A stretch of DNA of 21,905 nucleotides. It comes from an uncultured Faecalibacterium sp. (GTDB lineage: Bacteria > Bacillota > Clostridia > Oscillospirales > Ruminococcaceae). Under the pieces are notes generated by a model that saw nothing but the letters and a program-made list of their open reading frames with translations, was not told the origin of the DNA and ran no database searches. The stretch spans positions 1 to 21,905 of the forward strand of contig CAKSZU010000031.1 in the NCBI GenBank assembly GCA_934526125.1, in the 5' to 3' direction. Both the position numbers and the translations under genes were made by a program. Within the stretch, counting starts at the first letter, position 1. Every line of letters begins with the position of its first letter. Shown one piece after another: positions 14,843 through 21,905 of this stretch.

Positions 14843-14962
14843 AGAAAAGGCGCTGACTGCAAATGGTCAGCTCCCGCTCCTGGTCAGATCAAAAAAGTAC
14901 GTCGTAAAACCCAAAACGGGCCGCTGCACATTTTCCGTGCAGCAGCCCGTTTGTCATTCTGT
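14843..14962 (+). ncRNA. Candidate small RNA of about 120 nt between P-ATPase and murE genes
   Basis: A consensus-like promoter, a 5' hairpin (GCTGAC 14852-14857 paired with GTCAGC 14866-14871), an A-rich unpaired stretch, and a terminator hairpin ending in TTTGTCATTCTGTTTT together outline a short transcript. TGGTCAG occurs twice (14864-14870, 14881-14887), allowing two alternative foldings of the first stem. No known RNA family was recognised. It could equally be the 3' untranslated region of the P-ATPase mRNA. Confidence 0.4.
14914..14952. terminator. Bidirectional terminator between P-ATPase/sRNA and murE
   Basis: A 16-position stem with one C-A mismatch (14914-14929 with 14937-14952) and a 7-nt loop. 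On the minus strand it is followed by TTGGGTTTTA, and on the plus strand by GTCATTCTGTTTT. It closes the division operon and the rightward transcripts. Confidence 0.8.
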
Positions 14963-14963
14963 T

Positions 14964-16442
14964 TTATTCCAGCCCGAGCTGCTGTGCGTATTCTTCCAGC
15001 AGCTCCCGCTCCAGGAAGGGGGTCTTGACGCCCATCCGGTCGCGGTAGGTCTCGTGGCCCTTGCCGATGACGGCGATCAGGTCGCCCTCCTGTGCATGGT
15101 CCACGGCGTAGTGCAGTGCATCCAGACGGTCGGGGATCTCCACGAATTTTGCATCGGGGTTGCCCTTGTTCATGCCCACGCGGATGTCGGCAAGGATGTC
15201 CTCCACCTTCTCGAAGCGGTTGTTGTCCTCGGTGAGGATGGAGAAATCGGCCATCTTCGCGCAGGTCTCGCCCATGCCGTAGCGGCGCAGCTTGGAGCGG
15301 TTGCCGCCGCAGCCGAACACCACCACCAGACGGTGGGGGTGGTAGGCCCGCAGAGTGGTCAGCAGGCTCTCGGTGGAGACCTCGTTGTGGGCATAGTCCA
15401 GCAGGATGGTGAACTTCTTGCTGATGGGTACCAGCTCCACCCGGCCCTTGACCACGCACTTGCCCAGACCCTCGTGGATGGCGTCATCGGGCAGGCCCAG
15501 CACCTTGCCCACGGCCAGCGCGGCCAGTGCGTTGTAGACGCTGAACTCGCCGGGCATGTTCACCCGGACGTCCATGTTGTCCTTCCCGGACACATGGAAC
15601 TTTACGCCCAGAAAATCGTGGGTGCGCAGCAGCTCGCAGCCCTCGGCGCGGTAGTCCGCCTGCTCGCTGCGGCCGTAGGTCACCAGCTTGCAGGTGTGGC
15701 CTTCCAGCAGGGCTTCGGTGTTCTCATCGTCGATGTTCACCACGCCCACATCGCACCGCTTGAACAGCTGGCCCTTCCAGCTGCGGTACTCCTCAAAGGT
15801 CTTGTGCTCGCCGGGGCCGATGTGGTCGGGGGACAGGTTGGTAAAGACGCCCACGTCGTAGTGGATGCCCGCCACGCGGTCCATCATCAGGCCCTGACTG
15901 GACACTTCCATCAGGGCCACATCGCAGCCCGCGTCCAGAAACTGCCGGAAGGTCTTCTGCAGCTCGTAGCTCTCGGGGGTGGTGTTGGCGGTCTCCTGAT
16001 GACGGCCCATGTAGTAGATGCCGTTGGTGCCGATCATGCCCACCTTTTTGCCTGCGGCTTCCAGTACGCTCTTGATCATGTGGGTGGTGGTGGTCTTGCC
16101 CTTGGTGCCGGTGACGCCGATCATGGTCATCCGGCGGGAGGGGTTGCCGAAGAGGTTGCCGCTCATCAGCGCCATGGCATAGCGGCTGCTCTCCACCCTG
16201 ACCACTGTCACATCCGGCATGGCCGAGAGGTCGATGTCGTGCTGGATCACCAGCACACTGACGCCCTTTGCCACGCAGTCCGCTGCATATTCGTGGCTGT
16301 CCCGCTGGGTGCCCACGATGCAGACAAAGGCAAAGCCCGGGGCTGCCTTCCGGCTGTCGTAGATGATGTCCTGTACGTCCGTGTCAGGGCTGCCCTGCAC
16401 CAGCGTGTAGGGGACGCCCTCCAGTAATTGTTCCAGTTTCAT
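14964..16442 (-). CDS. murE: UDP-MurNAc-tripeptide synthetase (MurE), probably diaminopimelate-adding
   Basis: A cytoplasmic Mur ligase of 492 residues, normal for MurE. It uses ATP to add the third residue to UDP-MurNAc-L-Ala-D-Glu. Domains in order: UDP-binding (about 1-100), central ATPase with P-loop GTKGKTTT (112-119), TTPES (154-158), MEVSSQGL (179-186) and the carbamylation Lys223 region, then a C-terminal ligase domain with LLDYAHNEVS. The specificity motif that reads DNPR in diaminopimelate enzymes is DNNR here (406-409). The arginine is kept but the proline is lost, and VSSHGL is VSSQGL. It is last in the operon, 15 bp after ftsQ, with GAGGAGGG as ribosome binding site, and is followed by a terminator. 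This position is unusual, since murE normally precedes murF. Confidence 0.9.
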   Translation of the reverse strand: MKLEQLLEGVPYTLVQGSPDTDVQDIIYDSRKAAPGFAFVCIVGTQRDSHEYAADCVAKGVSVLVIQHDIDLSAMPDVTVVRVESSRYAMALMSGNLFGNPSRRMTMIGVTGTKGKTTTTHMIKSVLEAAGKKVGMIGTNGIYYMGRHQETANTTPESYELQKTFRQFLDAGCDVALMEVSSQGLMMDRVAGIHYDVGVFTNLSPDHIGPGEHKTFEEYRSWKGQLFKRCDVGVVNIDDENTEALLEGHTCKLVTYGRSEQADYRAEGCELLRTHDFLGVKFHVSGKDNMDVRVNMPGEFSVYNALAALAVGKVLGLPDDAIHEGLGKCVVKGRVELVPISKKFTILLDYAHNEVSTESLLTTLRAYHPHRLVVVFGCGGNRSKLRRYGMGETCAKMADFSILTEDNNRFEKVEDILADIRVGMNKGNPDAKFVEIPDRLDALHYAVDHAQEGDLIAVIGKGHETYRDRMGVKTPFLERELLEEYAQQLGLE

Positions 16443-16457
16443 TCTGTTCCGCCCTCC

Positions 16458-17996
16458 TCATTGGGTCGTCTGGGTCTGATTCTCGGTCGTTCCTGCCTCG
16501 TCGGGGGTGGTCTCCCCCTCCGGCGCGGCGTCGGCAGCGGTATCTGCGGTGTCATCGGCAGCTTCCGTTCCCTCATCCGGTGCGGAGGATGCGTCCTCTT
16601 CGCCGGAAGGGTCCGGGTCCGCCGCCGCAGGCACCGTGTAGCCGGAGGGCAGCTCCGGCTCGCCCTGTGCAAAGGTGAATTTCCGGGTGCTGGACATGCT
16701 GATGTGGGTAAAGTCCAGCACACCGGTATCGGTAGCGGCGCAGCCCTTGCCGTCCTCATTCAGCAGCACATGCTTTGCCAGCTTCAGCTTGTATTCCAGC
16801 TCGTTCAGGGTGCCGAGCCAGACGCTGATGCGGTCCTGATACAGGAAGGTCATCTCGTCCACGTCCGCGAACTCAATGCGGGTCACGTCGCCGCTCATCC
16901 CGGCGGCATCCAGCGCCGCCAGCAGGGTGTTCAGGGATTCCAGCCGCCGGTCCGTCTCCGGCTCTGCCGTGCCGGAAGCGGCGCTGTCCGAGGCGGCACT
17001 GTCGGAAGCCGCACTCTCCGCACTGCTGGCGGCGGCCTCTGTCTCAAAGCTCAGCACGTCGCCAGGCTGGTCCGAGACGGGTTCGCCGCCGTAAAGGGTG
17101 GGCAGGCCGGAAGGCTGGGTCTTGTCGGCGGCAAGGATCTTCAGCCCCGCCGAGAGGGTCAGCCAGCCGGAAGAGGTCTGCATGGCCCAGGCGGGCTGCG
17201 CCTCGGTGACCTGCACCACCACCGTGCCGGGGTAATCCCGCTCCACGCGGATATCCTCCAGCATGGGGAACACCTTTTCCAGCGCCGCCGCCTTGGCTTT
17301 CGGGTCAAAGCTGAAGATGTTCTCCTCCAGATGGACGTCCAGCGCCTGCAGGATCTGGTCGCTGGTGTAGCCGCCCGCCTCCTGCACCACGCCGTCCGCT
17401 GTCCGCACCTGGATGGAGCTGATCTTGAACAGCATGGTCACCGTGAGGTAGACGCCCGCGCCGATGACGCAGAGCAGCATGGCCAGCGCCGTCAGCCGCC
17501 GGATGGCCCGCTGCCGCCGGATGGCGGCCCGGGTCAGCTTCCGCTTTTTCCGGCCTTCCCGCCGGGCAGGGTCCCGCTGGCCGTTCTGCACCGGGCGCAT
17601 CCGCTGCCCATTCTGGGGCCGACGCTGTTCGCCCGCCGCCTGCCGGTTCGGCCCGGAGCGGCGGTTCTGTCCCCCGCCGGAAGGGCGGCGCTGCTGCCCG
17701 CTGCGGGTGCTGCGGTTCCGGTTTTGTCCGGAAGCACCGCTGCGCCCCCCTGCGGGGAACTGGATGCTGTTGTCCGGGTAGGAGCCATAGTCCACCGTCC
17801 GCTCCGGATAGCGGCTAGGCCGGGGGGCATCCGGATCAAAGTTCGGGTTGGTGATGGGGTGCCCGGGCGAGCCCGCCCCGCTGCGGACGGCGGTGCTGCG
17901 GCCTGCCGTGTTCTGCGCTGTTCTCCGGCCGTCCCGGGCCTGATCATAGGCCGGGCGGCGTTTTCCGCTGCGGTTCGTCCGTTTTTTCTGCGGCAT
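16458..17996 (-). CDS. ftsQ: Cell division protein FtsQ/DivIB with long terminal extensions
   Basis: A bitopic membrane protein of 512 residues, about twice the usual 240-300. Residues 1-167 are a cytoplasmic tail very rich in Arg, Gln, Gly and Pro. Residues 168-190 are the single membrane helix, 191-265 a POTRA domain (FKISSIQVRTADG ... RVERDYPGTVVVQVTEAQPAW), and about 266-435 the extracytoplasmic beta domain. This domain is interrupted by an Ala/Ser insert (319-345, with repeated SAASD units). Residues 440-512 form an acidic Asp/Glu/Ala/Thr tail. FtsQ links FtsB/FtsL and FtsW/FtsI in the divisome. The ribosome binding site GGAGGTG lies about 7 nt upstream. Its place after murG fits the classical cluster. 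Both extensions look disordered; their role is unknown. Confidence 0.88.
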   Translation of the reverse strand: MPQKKRTNRSGKRRPAYDQARDGRRTAQNTAGRSTAVRSGAGSPGHPITNPNFDPDAPRPSRYPERTVDYGSYPDNSIQFPAGGRSGASGQNRNRSTRSGQQRRPSGGGQNRRSGPNRQAAGEQRRPQNGQRMRPVQNGQRDPARREGRKKRKLTRAAIRRQRAIRRLTALAMLLCVIGAGVYLTVTMLFKISSIQVRTADGVVQEAGGYTSDQILQALDVHLEENIFSFDPKAKAAALEKVFPMLEDIRVERDYPGTVVVQVTEAQPAWAMQTSSGWLTLSAGLKILAADKTQPSGLPTLYGGEPVSDQPGDVLSFETEAAASSAESAASDSAASDSAASGTAEPETDRRLESLNTLLAALDAAGMSGDVTRIEFADVDEMTFLYQDRISVWLGTLNELEYKLKLAKHVLLNEDGKGCAATDTGVLDFTHISMSSTRKFTFAQGEPELPSGYTVPAAADPDPSGEEDASSAPDEGTEAADDTADTAADAAPEGETTPDEAGTTENQTQTTQ

Positions 17997-18032
17997 CCGG
18001 CTGCACCTCCTTTCCTTTGTTTTTTCGTTCCG

Positions 18033-19160
18033 TTACGGGGTCTTGACCAGCTTCATCAGGGCATCGGCGATCCGGTCCAGACTGTCGTCCACCGACAGGC
18101 TCCGGGCGTTCCGGCCCATTTCGGCCAGCCTGCCGGGCTGTGCCAGCATGGCGGAGACGGTCTCCACCAGCTTCTCGCCGGTCAGGTCCTTTTCCTCAAT
18201 GACCACGGCGGCTCCGGCTTTCTGAAGCTCCATGGCATTGTAATACTGATGATTTTCCGCCACGTTGGGGCTGGGGATCAGCACCGCCGCGCGGCCCACA
18301 GCCTCCAGCTCGGCCAGCGTCAGGGCACCGGCACGGCTGATGACCAGATCTGCCGCAGCCAGCAGCTCCGGCATATTGTTGATGTACTCCCTGACCACAA
18401 GGCTGTCGCCGGGGGCAAAGCCCTTTTGCTTTTCCAGATCCTGGAACAGCTGTACGCCGTACTGACCGGTGGCATGGAGATGCAGCACCGGCTTTGCGTT
18501 CTTCTGCTCCCAGGCGCAGAGGTCGGCCACCACCTCATTGACCCGGCGGGCACCCAGGCTGCCGCCGAAGGAGAGGATCACGGTGCGGTCCCCTGCCCCC
18601 AGCTGCTGCCGGATGGCTTCCCGGTTCTTTGCCTGCTCGAATACGGCCGGGCGGACCGGGTTGCCCACCACGATGGTCTTTTCGGGGGTGCCCAGCTTTT
18701 CCACCGCCGCCGGCACCGCGGCAAAGACGATATCCACATCCGGGGCCAGCAGCTTGTTGGTGACACCGGGGAAAGCGTTCTGCTCGTGGATGGCGGTCTT
18801 GATGCCCTGCCGGGCGGCGCAGCGCACCACCGGGCCGGAGACATAGCCGCCGCAGCCGATGACCAGATCCGGCCGGATCTCCTTCATCATCTTCTTCGCC
18901 TTGGGGCCGGACAGGGCCAGGTTCCACAAAGTGACGATGTTCCGCTTGATGTTATGCAGCGAGAGATGCCGCTGGAAGCCGGTGATCTCGATGTGGTGGA
19001 AAGGGTAGCCCGCCTGGGTCACCAGACGGTACTCCATGCCCTCTTTCCGGCCCGCAAAATGGATCTCGGCCGAGGGGTCCGCCTTTTTGATGGCTCCCGC
19101 AATGGCAAGGGCCGGGTTGATGTGTCCGGCGGTGCCGCCGGCTGCAATGAGTACACGCAT
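18033..19160 (-). CDS. murG: MurG, lipid II-forming N-acetylglucosaminyltransferase
   Basis: A peripheral membrane GT28 enzyme of 375 residues, normal length. It adds GlcNAc from UDP-GlcNAc to lipid I, giving lipid II. Motifs: GGTAGHINPALA (8-19) at the acceptor loop, IGCGGYVSGP, HEQNAFPGVTNK, SFGGSLGARRVNE in the second Rossmann domain, and SRAGALTLAEL followed by PNVAENHQYYNA for UDP-GlcNAc binding. The start has GGAGG 7 nt upstream. It is 12 bp after ftsW and 36 bp before ftsQ, the classical ftsW-murG-ftsQ order of the dcw cluster. Confidence 0.96.
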   Translation of the reverse strand: MRVLIAAGGTAGHINPALAIAGAIKKADPSAEIHFAGRKEGMEYRLVTQAGYPFHHIEITGFQRHLSLHNIKRNIVTLWNLALSGPKAKKMMKEIRPDLVIGCGGYVSGPVVRCAARQGIKTAIHEQNAFPGVTNKLLAPDVDIVFAAVPAAVEKLGTPEKTIVVGNPVRPAVFEQAKNREAIRQQLGAGDRTVILSFGGSLGARRVNEVVADLCAWEQKNAKPVLHLHATGQYGVQLFQDLEKQKGFAPGDSLVVREYINNMPELLAAADLVISRAGALTLAELEAVGRAAVLIPSPNVAENHQYYNAMELQKAGAAVVIEEKDLTGEKLVETVSAMLAQPGRLAEMGRNARSLSVDDSLDRIADALMKLVKTP

Positions 19161-19172
19161 CTTGTTTCCTCC

Positions 19173-20459
19173 TTATGATTCGGTCTGCGCTCTGCGCACC
19201 GTATCCAACACGATGGTCTTTGCCGTACGCTGGCGCTCCCGCTCGGCGTGGGCGGTCTCCCGTTCCAGACGGGCCCGCTCGCCGTTGCGGCCAATGTTCA
19301 CCATGACGCCCATCTCGGCCAGCAGCAGGATCAGACTGGTGCCGCCGGACGAGAAGAAGGGCAGCGAGATGCCGGTGTTGGGCAGGGTGTTGGTGACCAC
19401 GGCGATGTTGCAGAACACCTGCCAGGCGATCTGCGCCATGATGCCGATGCCCACCAGTGTGCAGAACCGGTTCTCGGCGTGGAATGCGATCCAGAAGCCC
19501 TGCACCAGCAGCAGCAGAAACAGCAGGATGACGATGACCGCCCCCACGAAGCCCAGCTCCTCACAGACCACACTGAAGATGAAGTCGTTGGTACTCTCCG
19601 GCAGCCAGAGCTGTTTTTCGATGCTGTTGCCAAGGCCCAGCCCGGTGGCTCCGCCGCTGCCGATGGCGTACAGGCTCTGTTTGGTCTGGCTGGTCATCTG
19701 GTCCAGATCCTGGGTCCAGCCGTCCAGACGGTCCTTCAGGTAGGCGATGGAATCCACGTGCTGCAGCACCGTTTCCAGAAGCGCCACCGCCGCGAAGCCG
19801 CCTGCCCAGGTGATGACGCCGCCGCTGCCGCCCAGCAGCAGGATGGTGCCCACGATGGCGGTGGTCAGCAGGATGCCCGACATATGGGGCTCCAGCATCA
19901 GCAGAAACAGGATGGGCAGCAGCGGCAGGATGGGCCGGATCAGCTCCCGCACGATCCGGTGGTACAGCCACTCGCCCACCGGCGGGCGGCAGGCCGGGTC
20001 CAGCGTGTTCATCTGCGGGGTCCGGGCGGCGATGTCCGCCGTCATCAGGATCATCTCGAACTTGGCCACCTCCGACGCCTGCAGCGTCAGGCCGCCGAAG
20101 CTGATCCAGCGGCGGCAGCCGTTGAGGGGCGTACTGAACAATACCAAAATCAGCAGCACGATGCAGACCGCATACCCCAGTTTCACGACCCGCCGCAGGA
20201 AGCGGTGATCCACATAGGAGAACAGGAACATCATGCCCAGACCCAGCACCGTACACAGCAGCTGGGATTTGATGTAATGGAAGCTGTCCCCGAAGCGGAG
20301 ATAGCCTGTGGTATAGCTTGCGCTGAACAGCATGACCAGCCCGAACACCATGATGATGCCAAGGGTCGCCAGCCAGCGCAGCAGGACCGGGGACCATGGC
20401 CCGGGGTCCCGCTGAAAGACGGAGATGGGCTCCTTCTGTTTTTTACGGATGGTTGCCAT
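19173..20459 (-). CDS. ftsW: FtsW, SEDS-family septal peptidoglycan glycosyltransferase
   Basis: A polytopic SEDS protein of 428 residues from the preferred ATG at 20459, with about ten membrane segments. It would polymerise lipid II at the septum together with a class B penicillin-binding protein. Family motifs: ASYTTGYLRFGD near TM1, RRWISFGGLTLQASEVAKF, the catalytic-loop LPESTNDFIFSVVCEELG with the conserved Asp of NDFIF, and NTLPNTGISLPFFSSGGTS. The C-terminus is a basic cytoplasmic tail. AAGGAGGG (20466-20473) overlaps the stop codon of the previous gene and is 6 nt from ATG 20459. The ATG at 20465 directly abuts it and is less likely. Its place before murG supports FtsW rather than RodA. 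Confidence 0.93.
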   Translation of the reverse strand: MATIRKKQKEPISVFQRDPGPWSPVLLRWLATLGIIMVFGLVMLFSASYTTGYLRFGDSFHYIKSQLLCTVLGLGMMFLFSYVDHRFLRRVVKLGYAVCIVLLILVLFSTPLNGCRRWISFGGLTLQASEVAKFEMILMTADIAARTPQMNTLDPACRPPVGEWLYHRIVRELIRPILPLLPILFLLMLEPHMSGILLTTAIVGTILLLGGSGGVITWAGGFAAVALLETVLQHVDSIAYLKDRLDGWTQDLDQMTSQTKQSLYAIGSGGATGLGLGNSIEKQLWLPESTNDFIFSVVCEELGFVGAVIVILLFLLLLVQGFWIAFHAENRFCTLVGIGIMAQIAWQVFCNIAVVTNTLPNTGISLPFFSSGGTSLILLLAEMGVMVNIGRNGERARLERETAHAERERQRTAKTIVLDTVRRAQTES

Positions 20460-20465
20460 CTGCAT

Positions 20466-20473
20466 CCCTCCTT
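20466..20473 (-). promoter_or_regulatory. Ribosome binding site deciding the ftsW start
   Basis: AAGGAGGG on the minus strand overlaps the TAA stop of the mraY-like gene (20474-20472), implying coupled translation. The 6-nt spacing to ATG 20459 favours that start over the ATG at 20465, which has zero spacing. Confidence 0.75.
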
Positions 20474-21524
20474 AACTGATTTTTGCCAGCTGAAGGGTCA
20501 GCACGACCCCCAGCATGGAGACAACGCCGAACAGCCCGATGATCTGCTCCGGGCTGCGGCCCCGCAGTTCCAGCCAGCGGTGGAGCGGTGCCGAGCGGAA
20601 CAGCTGCTTTCTGCCCCGGGATGCCCGGTACACCAGCACCTGCAGCGCCACCATCCCGCCTTCCAGCCAGTAGGGCAGGCCCAGCGGGATGCAGAGGTCC
20701 GGCCAGCCGATGCACAGGGGTACACATCCCAGCGCCCCGGCCAGGAACAGGCTGCCCACACTGCCCAGGCGGAGCCTGGCCGGAGGAAAATTCCAGAGCA
20801 GGAAAGCCATCAGCGCCCCGGCCAGCGCCGCAGGCAGCACCCCCAGCGGGAACCATCCCAGCACCGTCATGGCGCACATCAGCCCCAGCATGGCCGCAAA
20901 GGCCGTGGCGCAGACGATGCCGTCCACTCCATCGGCAATGCGGACGCACTCCGCCAGAGCCACTAAAAGCACTCCCCACAGCAGGGGGGCGGCCGCGCCA
21001 AGCCGGACGTAGCCGATCCCCGGCAGGGTGAGCCCTGCGGCAAGGCAGCCTTTGGCCGCCAGCAGGGCCAGCACCACCGCACCGGCAGCGGCTTCCAGCC
21101 CCAGACGGGGCCACATGCGCAGCCCCAGCACCGAGCGGCCGCGCAGGCGGGCCAGATCATCCAGCAGGCCTACCCCGCCGAACAGCAGCGCCCCGAACAG
21201 GGCCAGCAGCAGCCGCTCGGAGAGCATCCCTTCGCTGCCCAGAAGCTCCGGCTGCGCCACGCAGGCGGCGGTCCAGCCCACGCCCACGGCGGCCAGTACC
21301 CCGGTCATCAGGCAGAGACCGCCCATGGTGGGAGGCTGCGGCGGACGCTGCAGCTCCGGCCCTTCCTCCTGTTCCGGCTCCGCCTTCGGGGGCGGCTCCG
21401 GCTTTGCCCGGCGCTCCTGCCCGCGGCTCTGGAATGCCCGCAGCAGGGGGACCATCAGATTCCCGAGCGCTGCCGTCAGCAAAAAGCCCAATGTGGAGGC
21501 AGCGATCAAGGCGAAACGGATCAT
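20472..21524 (-). CDS. MraY-like membrane protein with degenerate active site
   Basis: A polytopic protein of 350 residues, similar in length to MraY, which transfers phospho-MurNAc-pentapeptide to undecaprenyl phosphate to make lipid I. Homology is clear: PTMGG (65-69), LLDDLARL (120-127), ADGVDG (197-202), FLLWNFPPARLRLGSVGSL (241-259), APLHRWLELRG (312-322). Several residues invariant in active MraY are changed. The catalytic Asp of GDxGS is Ser255. The HHH triad keeps only His315 (LHRW). The Asn of NLTDG is Arg195. The Lys of DDxxK is Arg. The segment before PTMGG is a Pro/Glu-rich insert (41-64) lacking the usual His and Lys. Asp122 and Asp123 remain. It sits in mraY's normal place, 3 bp after murF. 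It may be non-catalytic or altered in function. Confidence 0.82.
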   Translation of the reverse strand: MIRFALIAASTLGFLLTAALGNLMVPLLRAFQSRGQERRAKPEPPPKAEPEQEEGPELQRPPQPPTMGGLCLMTGVLAAVGVGWTAACVAQPELLGSEGMLSERLLLALFGALLFGGVGLLDDLARLRGRSVLGLRMWPRLGLEAAAGAVVLALLAAKGCLAAGLTLPGIGYVRLGAAAPLLWGVLLVALAECVRIADGVDGIVCATAFAAMLGLMCAMTVLGWFPLGVLPAALAGALMAFLLWNFPPARLRLGSVGSLFLAGALGCVPLCIGWPDLCIPLGLPYWLEGGMVALQVLVYRASRGRKQLFRSAPLHRWLELRGRSPEQIIGLFGVVSMLGVVLTLQLAKIS

Positions 21525-21527
21525 AGC

Positions 21528-21905
21528 TTATTTCTGCTCCTTGTAAAAGATCTCCAGCACCTTTTCCAGTGCCATGCCGCGGCTGGCCTTCACCAGCAGG
21601 GCATCGCCGGGCTGCATCCGCTTCCGCAGAGCCTCCGCCGCCTGTTCGTAGGTATCGGCGTGGAGGGTGGGCAGGCCCTTGGCCGCCGCCACCACGGCGG
21701 TGCGCTTTGCCTGCTCGCCGTAGGTGATGAGGGTATCAATGCCGCATTCCGCAGCCTGACGGCCCACTTCCTCATGGGCGGCGCGGCTGACATCGCCCAG
21801 CTCCAGCATATCGCCCAGCAGGGCAAAGCGGCGCTTGCAGGGGTACTCCCGGAACATGGCCAGCGCGGCCTTCATGCTGTCGGGGTTGGCGTTGTAGCAG
21901 TCCTC
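21528..21905 (-). CDS. murF: MurF, UDP-MurNAc-tripeptide:D-Ala-D-Ala ligase, C-terminal part
   Basis: The frame is open from the window edge to the TAA at 21528, giving 125 residues of the C-terminal ligase domain. DCYNANPDSMKAAL is the strongly conserved MurF segment (YNANPxSM), followed by LLGDMLELG and KASRGMALEKVL, which match MurF rather than MurC, MurD or MurE. It adds D-Ala-D-Ala to complete UDP-MurNAc-pentapeptide, the MraY substrate. The ATG inside this stretch (21875) is internal, not a start. The stop is 3 bp from the mraY-like ATG, the classical murF-mraY arrangement. The operon promoter lies outside the window. Confidence 0.93.
   Translation of the reverse strand, partial: EDCYNANPDSMKAALAMFREYPCKRRFALLGDMLELGDVSRAAHEEVGRQAAECGIDTLITYGEQAKRTAVVAAAKGLPTLHADTYEQAAEALRKRMQPGDALLVKASRGMALEKVLEIFYKEQK

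Noticed and set aside
14808..20966. Series of long plus-strand frames opposite murE, ftsQ, murG and ftsW
   Set aside because: They arise from strong third-position GC bias; the products are low-complexity Arg/Ala/Pro/His without domains. The leftward genes are well-known families with ribosome binding sites.

Overview
The window looks like a chromosomal segment of a high-GC gut clostridium of the Oscillospiraceae/Ruminococcaceae, most like Faecalibacterium or Gemmiger. This placement is inferred from high GC with strong GC bias at third codon positions, AGGAGG ribosome binding sites, classic sigma-A promoters, a LacI/ABC/GH94 sugar locus and a Firmicutes-style cell-wall cluster. It was not tested by any search. 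No rRNA, tRNA, IS element, prophage or CRISPR array was seen.

Layout. (1) Positions 1-4366 hold a cellobiose-type locus. A LacI regulator and a truncated ABC solute-binding lipoprotein read leftward, and a GH94 phosphorylase reads rightward. A 422-bp divergent control region lies between them, with two near-identical operator-like sites. (2) Positions 4399-8909 hold independent leftward housekeeping genes, most with a recognisable promoter: a glutamate-family (DAACS) symporter, a stand-alone EIIA(Glc)-type protein, a low-specificity threonine aldolase, and a secreted leucine-rich-repeat protein with an SLH-like tail. (3) Positions 8931-12123 read rightward: a KdpD-like histidine kinase without the large KdpD sensor region, a KdpE-like regulator overlapping it, and an ArsB/NhaD/SLC13-type permease. 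(4) Positions 12199-14790 hold a small membrane-anchored Ala/Glu-rich protein followed by a heavy-metal-type P-ATPase with a non-canonical membrane metal motif. The pair resembles the mycobacterial PacL1-CtpC arrangement. (5) Positions 14808-14963 hold a consensus rightward promoter, about 70 bp without a gene and a hairpin terminator, so a small RNA is possible. (6) Positions 14964-21905 hold a leftward division and cell-wall operon in the order murF (partial), mraY-like, ftsW, murG, ftsQ, murE.

How the genes work together. Region 1 fits import and phosphorolysis of a beta-glucoside disaccharide under substrate-responsive repression. In region 3 the sensor pair probably controls the co-transcribed permease. 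In region 4 the small protein is probably a partner of the P-ATPase. Region 6 would make UDP-MurNAc-pentapeptide, lipid I and lipid II and start septal synthesis. Its MraY-like member has lost several residues that are invariant in active MraY, and murE has moved to the end of the operon.

The best candidates for something undescribed are the degenerate MraY-like protein, the small-protein/P-ATPase pair, the possible small RNA at 14843-14962, and the architecture of the lacI/GH94 control region.
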